This document shows, piece by piece, positions 1 through 9,982 of a DNA stretch of 64,000 bases. This stretch comes from Omphiscola glabra (Eukaryota > Mollusca > Gastropoda > Lymnaeidae), in assembly GCA_964017045.1 (NCBI GenBank), contig OZ024809.1, forward strand, positions 27,520,618-27,584,617, read 5' to 3'. Position numbers and translations under genes: made by a program. How positions within the stretch are numbered: the stretch's first letter is position 1; every line of letters starts with the position of its first letter. The notes under the pieces are model-generated. The model ran no database searches, had not been told where the DNA came from, and was given only the letters and a program-made list of their open reading frames with translations.

Positions 1-1325
1 CATCGTGTCTCAGTGATGCCCTTAGACATTTTATTGGATATATCATCGTGTCTCAGTGATGCCCTTAGACATTTTATTGGATATATATCATCGTGTCTCA
101 GTGATGCCCTTAGACATTTTATTGGATATATCATCGTGTCTCAGTGATGCCCTTAGACATTTTATTGGATATATCATCGTGTCTCAGTGATGCCCTTAGA
201 CATTTTATTGGATATATCATCGTGTCTCAGTGATGCCCTTGGACATTTTATTGGATATATCATCGTGTCTCAGTGATGCCCTTAGACATTTTATTGGATA
301 TATCATCGTGTCTCAGTGATGCCCTTGGACATTTTATTGGATATATCATCGTGTCTCAGTGATGCCCTTTGACATTTTATTGGATATATCATCGTGTCTC
401 AGTGATGCCCTTGGACATTTTATTGGATATATCCTCGTGTCTCAGTGATGCCCTTGGACATTTTATTGGATATATCCTCGTGTCTCAGTGATGCCCTTGG
501 ACATTTTATTGGATATATCATCGTGTCTCAGTGATGCCCTTGGACATTTTATTGGATATATCATCGTGTCTCAGTGATGCCCTTGGACATTTTATTGGAT
601 ATATCATCGTGTCTCAAATGTGCCCTTGGACATTTTATTGGATATATCATCGTGTCTCAGTGATGCCCTTGGACATTTTATTGGATATATCATCGTGTCT
701 CAGTGATGCCCTTGGACATTTTATTGGATATATCATCGTGTCTCAGTGATGCCCTTTGGACATTTTATTGGGTATATCATCGTGTCTCAGTGATGCCCTT
801 TGGACATTTTATTGGATATATCATCGTGTCTCAGTGATGCCCTTGGACATTTTATTGGATATATCATCGTGTCTCAGTTATGTCCTTTGACATTTTATTG
901 GATATATCATCGTGTCTCAGTGATGCCCTTTGGACATTTTATTGGATATATCATCGTGTCTCAGTGATGCCCTTGGACATTTTATTGGATATATCATCGT
1001 GTCTCAGTTATGTCCTTTGACATTTTATTGAATATATCATCGTGTCAAGGCGATGCCCTTGGACATTTTATTGGATATATCATCGTGTCTCGGTTATGTC
1101 CTTTGACATTTTATTGGATATATCATCGTGTCTCAGTGATGCCCTTTGGACATTTTATTGGATATATCATCGTGTCTCAGTGATGCCCTTGGACATTTTA
1201 TTGGATATATCATCGTGTCTCAGTTATGTCCTTTGACATTTTATTGAATATATCATCGTGTCAAGGCGATGCCCTTGGACATTTTATTGGAAATATCATC
1301 GTGTCTCAGCGATGGCCTTGGACTG
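1..1325. repeat. 43-bp satellite, about 31 copies, truncated by window edge
   Basis: Unit core CAGTGATGCCCTTGGACATT, period 43-44. The first units (to about 240) read CTTAGACATT and later ones CTTGGACATT or CTTTGACATT; a compound of two variants alternates near 850-1260. It starts before base 1. Confidence 0.97.
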
Positions 1326-1349
1326 TTTATGCAATACATCATAAAACTC

Positions 1350-1605
1350 CAACATACTAAAATTATTTAAAACACCATCATACTAAAATTCATAGACATA
1401 GAGATATTATAGCTCTGTGACTAAAATTACGTAAAACTCCAACATACTAAAATTATGTAATGCTAAAACATACTAAAATTATGTAATGCTAAAACATACT
1501 AAAATTATTTAATGCTAAAACATACTAAAATTATTTAATGCTAAAACATACTAAAATTATGTAATGCTAAAACATACTAAAATTATTTTAAACTCCAACA
1601 CAACT
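1350..1605. repeat. 26-bp minisatellite
   Basis: Units of CATACTAAAATTAT followed by GTAATGCTAAAA; about nine copies, the first ones degenerate. Confidence 0.9.
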
Positions 1606-1897
1606 GGTGTAGTTATGTTTCAGATCATACACACTTACTTATAAGGGTTATTGGATTATGAAGGACGTTTGTCTTTGGTACCCACCAACCCCACCCCCCC
1701 AACCCCCATTCTATCCTCTCAAATTGACAGTGACATCAAACTCCTAAACTCCCGCCAATAACCCCCAAAACCGTTGCCCAAAAAAAAGGAAAAGGCATAA
1801 TTCCTATGAGTTTTACTACAATTAAAATAACACGCACGCTCAACTCGGCGGTCTTTTCGGTTTTGTGGCCACTCAGCAATCATCGAAACCATGACAG

Positions 1898-2124
1898 CAG
1901 GCCTGCACAACTCAAAATGTAAGGCGAGCCGTAATACTTTATGAAAAACGTGCGCGTGCCAAAAGAAAATAGGACAGGACTTGTGCAGGCCGAAAGAAAA
2001 TAGGACAGGGGAGAAAGCGATTAAGAAAATAATAAGAATAAAGAATATTTTGTTACTTCGCGGGCCGCAAAGTGGGTGCTTGCGGGCCGCATGTGGCCAG
2101 CGGGCCGTATGTTGTGCAGGCCTG
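1898..2124. mobile_element. hAT-type MITE
   Basis: Terminal inverted repeats CAGGCCTGCACAAC / GTTGTGCAGGCCTG enclose 227 bp, flanked by 8-bp target copies CATGACAG (1890-1897) and CATTACAG (2125-2132). The GCGGGCCGC-rich right half resembles a common hAT subfamily. Confidence 0.8.
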
Positions 2125-2799
2125 CATTACAGGATGAAGGAATTTTATTTATTTTTTAAATTAAGCTTCGGTTTCGGGTTCACGTACGGCCTTCGAAGCG
2201 CATGAAATAATGTTATTTTTAAGCCTAATCTGCAACAGAACACCCGGGCCAACACCAAGGGTGAATAAGGATGGAGAATATGATATTTTTTTATGAACCA
2301 ATCAGGAACTGGTTGGACTATACCAGGATGTCACGTTTGTATCATCATGAAAAAGGGGCAGGCCGAGACAGTCGGGGCACCTGGAGAGCATGCCAAGTGA
2401 CGGAGGAGTGTAGAGGGTAAGCACCATCAAAACCCCCCAGAGGAAAAGGCTCAAAGGCAGACCTAGGCTTAGTAGATGGTGAGGCGATGTGGAAAAAGAT
2501 CAATAGCAGCCGAGAATCCAAGCACGGAAAAGGAAATCATCAGTTAGGTCTGAGTGGAAGGAAGTGGTGAAACAGGCCAAAGCCCTTCACGGACTGTAGC
2601 GTGTTCATTTTTTCTCCAGTTTTTCAATGGTAAGTCATTCATTGACGATTTACTGACGTCACTTCTACTGCGTAACCAGCCGCGTGGTGAGGATAATTTT
2701 TTGCTCTGAGAATTTTGTACCAAAATTAAAACTTGATACAAGAAAATGTGTGACAACGAAAGTTGCTGTGTCCATGACAGGAAGGGACAAAAGTCTAGC
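2125..2799. other. Intergenic, nothing recognised
   Basis: No credible exon, RNA gene or repeat array seen; the short frames here are not supported by any motif. Confidence 0.5.
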
Positions 2800-3545
2800 C
2801 AGTGGCGTAGCTAGGGTTGGTGCCACCCGGTGCGGTAAACTCATGGTGTCACGCCCTCCCTCCCCCCCCCCCCTCTCCCCACTTTCACGTTGGCTTTCTT
2901 TCGTGTTAAAATAAGTCCACAGTAAAACGATGACAAGAACAAAAACAAATTATTTGAGGCTCAGGAGGAAAATGTATTTAAGAACTGTAACAACGTTAAT
3001 TTTTTAGTTCTTTTTAAATTAAATTCACTTTATTTAAAATGTTATTTTCCTGGTCTTCAAAGATGCAAACCTGTTAATCATTGATCAAAATCAATATCCC
3101 TCGCCGTGTCACTTTCAATTGATAGTAGAGCCAGATCAGAAAGCCTTGACTGTTCCAATGTGGATCGTATGTAGTTCTTGATATGTCTTGGTTTTGAAGA
3201 GCTCCGCTCACATGAAGCCACAGACACACAGATCGTAAGAGACAATTGAAGGCTTAGCGAGAGTATTGGAAGAGACTCTAAGATGTCCCATTCAGCTATT
3301 CACCTAATAATAGGGTTATATCATTTCTGACGCATCAACCTTGAACTTTTAATTAAGCACGCAATTGGATCGCTTACTTTGTTACATTGTGTGGAAAACT
3401 TACGTGTGATCGGTTATCCTTTTATTATGAGATTCGGTTAGACTGAACATTGTGCGCTCTGTACATATGCAATTTTTCAATATGGTTCCCCCCTGAGATG
3501 GTGTCACCCTGTGCGGTCCACACCCCACCCTCTAGCTACGCCCAC
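2800..3545. mobile_element. Degenerate hAT transposon with internal deletion
   Basis: The left end CAGTGGCGTAGCTAGGG is matched in inverse by CTCTAGCTACGCCCAC at the right. The subterminal block GTGCCACCCGGTGCGG / GTGTCACCCTGTGCGG appears near both ends. It carries a transposase remnant. No clear 8-bp target duplication remains. Confidence 0.7.
3078..3299 (-). pseudogene. hAT transposase C-terminal fragment
   Basis: Read on the minus strand, the frame gives EWDILESLPILSLSLQ, then SVASCERSSSK and IKNYIRSTLEQSRLSDLALL, ending at a stop (TCA at 3078-3080 on the plus strand). This is the conserved hAT C-terminal dimerisation region (S.ASCERSFSKL..IK...RS.....RL..LALLSIE). An upstream in-frame stop and the absence of the rest show it is a relic. 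Confidence 0.85.
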
Positions 3546-3654
3546 ACGTTAAGATTTTGCTTCAAATTTATTTTTGGATTCCTTTTTTTTTGTTTAACTA
3601 TTTATTACAGTGCGTTCAAAAAGAAATTTGACGAAAATTTCAACGTGTGAACGG

Positions 3655-3742
3655 AAAAAAAGATTCGACCAAAATTCCGTTCGATCAAATTTCCGTCGAT
3701 CAATTTTCCGTCGACGAAATTTCTTTCGATCAAATTTCCGGT
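3655..3742 (+). repeat. Dispersed repeat of GATCAAATTTCCGTC motifs, copy 1
   Basis: Four to five variants of CGATCAAATTTCCGTCGATC in a row. An inverted copy lies at 13382-13470; similarity continues into the flank (AGAAATTTGACG). Confidence 0.85.
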
Positions 3743-5469
3743 AACCATCCAAAATTGCATATCTCACCGCATCGATCTGGCCCTCCGCTTGAAAAGGAAA
3801 AGTTTGAGTAAGCTCAGCGGTGGTTCGGAGCCGGTTCGGTCAGGTTCGTGCGAACCGTTAGTTCAAAATAATAAATATGCCTAAAATCAAGTACTAATTT
3901 TAAAAAAATCAAACTTTTTTTAATGGAAAAAAATGTCCGTTTCTAAAAAATTTTTTATAAATTGCATAAATATTACTTTACAGTTTAGCCTTTCGGTAAA
4001 AATATAGCGAAATTCAGCTCTAAGCAAAAAAGTGAAACTCAGAACAACAAGTCACAGGCTAGATGTCGCGCTAGTAGGAATTTTGTTTACCAGACTTTCT
4101 CATCTTTATTAAAGAAAATCTTTGTTTATAACTGACCGGAAACCATTCCGCTTCTTCCCACGTGTGCTTTTCCCCTAATCGTAATTTGACTGACTGTGGC
4201 AGTGACCGATATGGCATAAGGGGACATACTAACTGCGAACCCTTTGTTACGCATTTAGCAATACACCGCTGAGTAGGCTATCCCGGCAATACAGTTCTAA
4301 GAAATTATGAACATGAATAATTGTATGCATGTCTCTCCACACCCCCCCCCCCCCCAACTATATATTATATATAAGGCGTTGCGAAGGAATCATCAAACAA
4401 TATTTAACGTCGCAATATATAAATGGGTCGATTTTAGACTCCTACCCGTCTGCTCTCACGGCAGTCAGGGAGTCAAGTTTTTTTAATTAAAAAATTGATC
4501 TGATATCCGATCGGAGCTTCTTGAGTTACAGCCTACACACGAAACTGTCGTTAAAACTAAGAAGAAAATCATATTATTGTCACATCTAGCTCAAAGTAGC
4601 TCTCTTTTGTTTAGCGTGAAAATAATTAGTATAATCTCACGCTCACATTAATCATTAGGAAAATACACCCCCCAGTGCTTCTCAGGCACGGCAGTCAAAT
4701 AAATGTTGAGCCTCCTCGTAAAATTTTTAATAGCCGTTAAATAAAATATCATAGCGATAGTGTGATACCATCTTAATGTCCTTAAATTGTGTGGGAACTT
4801 AAACTAATATGTTACATCCAATATTCAATATATAGGGGCCTATAGGGCCTATAAATATATAGGCCTACAAAAATATAGCGACTTAAACTTGAATCCCAAA
4901 TATATAAAGCCTAATACTTTTACGCCCAAGGGTTTTAACAGGTTCAAAACGGCATATTTGCATATAATAATTAATATTTTTTATTATGAGCCGGAAGATT
5001 TTGCCACCACAAGAAACAAAGTAAAGGTTTACAAAGTAAAAGTGGTACCAACCCCAAGCCATTAGCCATAAGTGTCATTAAGCTTTTTTTTTGTAGTGGG
5101 GTGGGGCATCGCAAAAATTACTGTGGGGAGCGTTGAAGAATTCCGGGATTTATACAAAATAAATCAAAGTTATCCTTTAAATATTTTAAGATTAAAATTT
5201 CGTTTGCCTGTTTTAATGTGAATGGTGAATACACTTGTATTTTGTATCTTTAATTACAATTATTACCGTAATGGCCGTAATTGATAACAGGAAAGAAATG
5301 AATATTTTGCTTTGGGTGTGATCTTAACAAATTAAAATATTTAATTTTTAAATATTTATTTATATAATGATGCTTCAGTTTAAATTAGTAAATTATAATA
5401 ATATATATTATTGACAATTTAATTTTAATCTGACTACAATGGAGGTTAAAGGTCAATGAGCTGGATTGC
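3743..5469. other. Intergenic, AT-rich
   Basis: No gene or array recognised; a C-run near 4340 and a short TATAGGCC-type duplication near 4840 only. Confidence 0.5.
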
Positions 5470-5630
5470 ACTGGCCCAATAAAATGGCAAAGATGGCTGT
5501 AGCTGCGTGACCTCCCTTAGGCTTGGCTGCCGATTCGTGGTCTAGTAGAGCTGCTGAATGGAAGTTTATGAGCAGCTAAACATGAGAGAAGTGAAAGATA
5601 ATGAGAAGATTTACTTTCAACGTGTTTTTA
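5470..5630 (+). other. Possible 5' untranslated exon of the fucosyltransferase-like gene
   Basis: A less AT-rich stretch containing a YY1-like AAGATGGC ends at a perfect donor context (TTTTTA then GTAAGT at 5631). A short frame from an ATG near 5560 leaves phase 1, which does not fit the phase-0 acceptor at 8356, so it would have to be non-coding or belong to something else. Position and motif only; no direct evidence of transcription. Confidence 0.2.
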
Positions 5631-6231
5631 GTAAGTGGCACTACGAAGTTTCTCTCAGTTAAGTCAGCCGCTTAAAAGTATTCCCAAATATGACGGTGTT
5701 TAAAATGATCGTCTGGCTATGGGCGTTCTTGTAATTTAAAAAAAAACTTGCCTGCGATTAGTGCACGTAGTAGACTGTTGAGTGTTGTGTTGATACTATG
5801 TCAGGTCGGATGCGAGTTAGGTCTCAGCTTGAGTTTTTTTGTTTTTTTTAAAATCATGAAAACTGCTCATTGCCACGTAGTTACTGGGATGGGGAAAACA
5901 TTTTCTTTGATTTGCAGTATGATTTATGCTTAGGATGCCATGTATGGCATGAGCAATACTGAAATTATACTGACAATGAATTAAATTTTAAAATAAATAG
6001 TTAGGCTTCTCATATCTTAATAATATAATATAGTAATGAGTGGTAGTCTACAATTAAGCAATACTATACAGATACAGCCTGATTAGCCCCCCCCCCTCTC
6101 CCCCACACACATTGAGTCATAGTCGGCCCATAATGCCCATAGTCATAGATCAAATTTTATGGATAGGATGAAAATTTGACAATGAAATAAAAACTTATAA
6201 CAGGCCAATACTAATTCAATAAAAATAATGA

Positions 6232-6456
6232 ATGCGAAGAGATATCACCATGACGTCATTTGCGTGTTTTGTCCCTGGTTGCAGATTCAGATAGGGTCAA
6301 AACCCAGGTTAGGGATAAGTTTAGGGCTCAGGTTAGGTTTAGGGATAGATTTAGGGTTCAGGCTAGGTTTAGGGATACATTTAGGACATAAGTTCACGGG
6401 TCGTGGCAACCAAGATGGCGGCCATGGGAAACAAACGCGGTGATATCTCTTCACAT
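6232..6456. mobile_element. MITE with telomere-like internal repeats, copy 1
   Basis: Ends are inverted repeats around GAAGAGATATCACC / GGTGATATCTCTTC. Inside are about three units built on GGTTTAGGGATAGATTTAGG, rich in TTAGGG, then CCAAGATGGCGGCCATGG, which contains a consensus YY1 core. Confidence 0.75.
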
Positions 6457-7368
6457 TTACCAAAGTAATTTGTAGCAGAGGACTAATGAATATTAACATA
6501 AACCCTGTGTTATGTACAATTTGTTAACTTTAGTAGATGAAGTTATTTATGAGAAGCCTCTTAATATGCTTTGGCGTTTCAGTGTGCACCTTGTCTTTAA
6601 ATCCAGTGCACCCTTATTGACAACGAAATGTAAGTTCCGCTGCTGCATGGATATTGTGTTTTCAGTGTTTCTGTAAATAAACTCGTACATTTCTGCATTT
6701 TTGAAATGAAATATATATTTTTTGAACTTAAAAAATTTATTATTTATCAATTATCATAAACTTGTGTTACCGTTATGCATTAGGCTTACAAAAATGGCTT
6801 CCAGAACCAGACGTTTGGATGGTTACCTTAGTAACCCTTACCATTGTGCTAAATATTGCTAGTGCATGTGTTAAGTTTAAGTAACAGATGGGTATTTAAC
6901 ATGGAAAAGCAAGTAAGAAGTATAGATTGGTGGCGGACAGGTGAAAAAACCAGATGAAACCCATATTTCTGGAAAGCCGCCTGGACAGAGGCCTAAAACG
7001 AGGACATGTTCTGGAAACCTGGATGCATGGTAACCCTTGGCCCTATCAATCATCTACTATTATAGTCCTACCAGCCTAGCATCTAGTATTGTAGCCTGTT
7101 GTTCTATTGAAGCTCATTTATTGATGCATTCATCAGCAGTGATAGACTAAACTGTGAACTAGGGCTCAATAACAGTGTTGATTACTGGTATATTTTTATG
7201 TTTCAAATCTGAAATCATGCTGTTCAAAAATTCAACTATAGACCTAGTCAGCCTATTTATTATTTTTATAGTGTTTAAAGCCAAAGGATTATTGGACTAT
7301 CATTGTCTTAGGGGCCATCCTTAAATGATATCACGGGTCTAGGGGGAGGGGGGGTTAAGCAATTTACA
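6457..7368. other. Intergenic, nothing recognised
   Basis: AT-rich DNA without a supported feature. Confidence 0.4.
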
Positions 7369-7374
7369 AATTAG

Positions 7375-7529
7375 CAGACCTGTTTACCCTCAAACTCTTA
7401 AAATCGTACGACATCATCACAAAATTGTTCAATACATTATCTTAATAGTAAAAAATAAACATACAGTATAAATATAATGTATACACCTCAAAATCGTACA
7501 CTACACCAAAATAAGAGTAAACAGGTCTG
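7375..7529. mobile_element. MITE with TIR CAGACCTGTTTAC and 6-bp target duplication, copy 1
   Basis: Perfect terminal inverted repeats CAGACCTGTTTAC / GTAAACAGGTCTG (allowing one base), flanked by AATTAG on both sides (7369-7374, 7530-7535). Internal CAAAATCGTAC motifs are in inverse orientation to copy 2 at 38009. Confidence 0.85.
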
Positions 7530-8275
7530 AATTAGCTTTTGGGGATCAGAAAATGCCACCCAGTTGTTTGATGTAAAATCTATTTTAATTTAATAAATTC
7601 TGTATGGTTTGATATGGTAATATGCTTATTTTTTTTTAACCAAAACATATATGCAAGCTTTACTTAATTATTTATTGACCCTTTACTTGAGTTTGTTTTC
7701 TGCGATGTCCTTAGAGGCCTAAATGTTTTTTGAATGAGAAATCATTATCTTAGACTTCATTTGCTAACCAACTCTTGAAATGTTATGATATTAAAACAGT
7801 TTAAACACAAGACATCTAAAGAATTTCTCTAGCATAGAAAATCAGCCATCAATGAACTCCTTTAGTGACAATAATGATTTAATACTTGATTTGATTCCGT
7901 AACCACTGGGGGAGCATGTTGGTAAATTCATACAGACTGGGGTTATATCTTTTGGTCCTAACTTTAAGAGCAATAATTCACCCTGATCTTAGCTGTGATA
8001 ATGTGGGTGGGTTGTATCATCCAAATTTCTTTCAGTTTTACTACATTTTTATTAAAGAATTCTTCATGTGAAGGATGTTTAGTTTGTGTGATATTACGTG
8101 CTGTCTTGATTAGTCTATTTAATCAAGTTCAATAGGCTTCCAATTGTTGCACTGTGGAATAACTTGTTGGTTTGCGCCAAAATCATATAAAAGCACTTGT
8201 ACAGTTGTGAAGTATTTGTAAAAGAAAAATTAAATATTTTATTGATACTTATAGAGATTAATACTTTTTGGAGTT

Positions 8276-9982
8276 TTGGGATCTGTAATGTTGTATTTGA
8301 GAAATATTGATGAAAGAGTTTATGAATCGCAGTTACATCATGTTTTGTTTCACCAGGCACGTCCTGCTGTTGTGCTAGCTGCAATTCTTACTCTATGCAT
8401 GTGTTCAGTGCTGGTCAGCATGTACTACATTCACAACATTGCCCTAGCCACACCTTTGGATGTTATGAGGAGTGCCAACAGGGACCTAAGTCCACCAAAT
8501 TCAAGAATTATTGGAGATGGAGATGATGAAACTAGTTTGTTGGTAACACATATTTCTCATTCACAAGAGCAGTTAAATAATTTGTCCAAGGTGAATACAA
8601 ACATTTTCAGCATGCCAAAAGTACTTTATTTCATATCCCCAAAGTTTTACCTTTTGATTCTTTTTTTACAAAGAAAAGAAAAAAAAAGAAAAATAATTTT
8701 TCATATAAATTTTTTTTTGTTTATATATTAAACATTTTATTTGTTTGTATTTTTTAAGTTTTAAAATTTTAATTCACAGAAATCAGATGAAAATGCTCAT
8801 CCTGTTCTCAATGATATTGACATTGCTCTTCACATTGAGAAGAAAGGGTCTAAAAAAATTCAGAACCCAGACTCTCAGCCTCACAAAAAGGTTAGAAAAG
8901 AAGACATGTGGCCTAGCCATGAGAAGGCTCAGAAACGCCGGAAAGCTTTTGTCCCTCTGTCTATGCAGATCTACAACAATCCACAAAGAACCAGGGAGAA
9001 CTGGAATGGAGAGCGCTACATTGTATATTTGTGCCACAGTAACTTAACCTGTGCTGGATGGGGGGACAGACAGCACGGTATTTTATCTGCATATCTTCTT
9101 TCTTTGGTAACAAATCGAACCTTTAAAGTTGATATGCAAAGCCCATGCCCACTGTCAAAGCTGTACCATCCTCGAATAGTCAACTGGAAAATCAACCAGA
9201 CAGAACTTGAGGGTCTGTCCAGCACACATTTGTATGCCTTAAATGATCGGAGATTTCGTGAGTCAATGAAAGAAATAGACTTTGATGAGAAGTATCCAGA
9301 GGATGTGGTGTATCTGACTACCAATTATGACTATTTTTACAACTTGAAGTCTAACCCTAGATACAAGGCCATATTCCACCAAAAGGTGAGGGGCAGACCA
9401 AGGCCGGTGCTGTTTGCAGATTTATGGCAAAGCATTTTTAAAATGAATAAAAGAGTTGTACGGCGGTACACACCAGCACTAAAAAGGGCAAGGCCAACTG
9501 ATCACCATAAACTGGCTTGTGCCCATATTCGATTTGGTAGGAATCCCACCATACCAACTGATGGGGACATCAGAAACACTCTAACTACAATCAAGCCTTT
9601 GTGGTCTTTTCTTGAGAAACATTCAGATCCTCAAAAGTATAGACTTTTTGTCGCCAGTGACTGGCAGGGCTTTCGGGATAAAGTGAAAAGCCTCTATAGA
9701 AATATCACCATCGACGTGGATGGGGACATCATCCACATTGATAAATTGAAAGACCAGCGTAGGAGAGAGAATGCCACCAATGCTGTTCCATTGGATCCAT
9801 GTTCTGGCTTTGAGAAAGTGATAGCAGATCAGTATGTCCTAAGCAAGTGTGATATTCTCCTGTTAACATATAGTGTTTTTGGCAAAGCTGCTGCTTATTT
9901 AAGGAGGTCTAACAGTGATTTATACCTGATGGAAAATGGCACCATTAAAACTCTGATATTGTTTGATGAGAAAAATCATTGA
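8276..9982 (+). CDS. Fucosyltransferase-like type II membrane glycosyltransferase (at least 2 coding exons)
   Basis: Coding exons 8276 (or 8357)-8590 and 8780-9982 join in phase 0 across a 189-bp GT-AG intron; stop TGA at 9980-9982. From the ATG at 8276 the product is 505 aa. A hydrophobic segment at about residues 31-51 after a short basic N-terminus fits a type II Golgi anchor, followed by a charged stem (about 55-175) and a luminal domain. The domain has GWGDRQHGIL (198-207), HIRFGR (354-359) and a C-terminal stretch around LSKCDILLLTYSVFG. The HxRxG pattern and the late acidic/Cys/Ser-Phe-Gly block resemble motifs of the GT11/GT23/O-fucosyltransferase fold, so transfer of fucose to a glycan in the Golgi is the best guess; family and acceptor are not settled. 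Sequons NLT, NRT, NQT, NIT, NAT and NGT agree with a luminal location. The start is uncertain: a good acceptor (TTTTGTTTCACCAG) ends at 8356 in the same phase, so an upstream exon may supply the N-terminus. Confidence 0.8.
8357..8590 (+). CDS. Fucosyltransferase-like gene, exon with membrane anchor
   Basis: Encodes ARPAVVLAAILTLCMC and the rest of the membrane segment, then a polar stem ending NLSK before the donor GTGAAT at 8591. If the acceptor at 8355-8356 is not used, the exon extends left to an ATG at 8276, open in the same frame. Both ends are phase 0. Confidence 0.7.
8780..9982 (+). CDS. Fucosyltransferase-like gene, catalytic-domain exon
   Basis: Begins after acceptor AATTCACAG (ends 8779) with codons for KSDENAHP and stays open for 400 codons to TGA. 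It holds the entire luminal catalytic-like domain in one exon. Confidence 0.85.
   Translation, partial: KSDENAHPVLNDIDIALHIEKKGSKKIQNPDSQPHKKVRKEDMWPSHEKAQKRRKAFVPLSMQIYNNPQRTRENWNGERYIVYLCHSNLTCAGWGDRQHGILSAYLLSLVTNRTFKVDMQSPCPLSKLYHPRIVNWKINQTELEGLSSTHLYALNDRRFRESMKEIDFDEKYPEDVVYLTTNYDYFYNLKSNPRYKAIFHQKVRGRPRPVLFADLWQSIFKMNKRVVRRYTPALKRARPTDHHKLACAHIRFGRNPTIPTDGDIRNTLTTIKPLWSFLEKHSDPQKYRLFVASDWQGFRDKVKSLYRNITIDVDGDIIHIDKLKDQRRRENATNAVPLDPCSGFEKVIADQYVLSKCDILLLTYSVFGKAAAYLRRSNSDLYLMENGTIKTLILFDEKNH

Noticed and set aside
1..1325. CRISPR-like regular repeats (also considered for other arrays)
   Set aside because: Units are head to tail with no unique spacers, and the DNA is animal.
5560..5680. 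Short frame starting at an ATG near 5560 as the first coding exon of the fucosyltransferase-like gene
   Set aside because: Its donor leaves phase 1, incompatible with the phase-0 acceptor at 8356; kept only as a possible untranslated exon.
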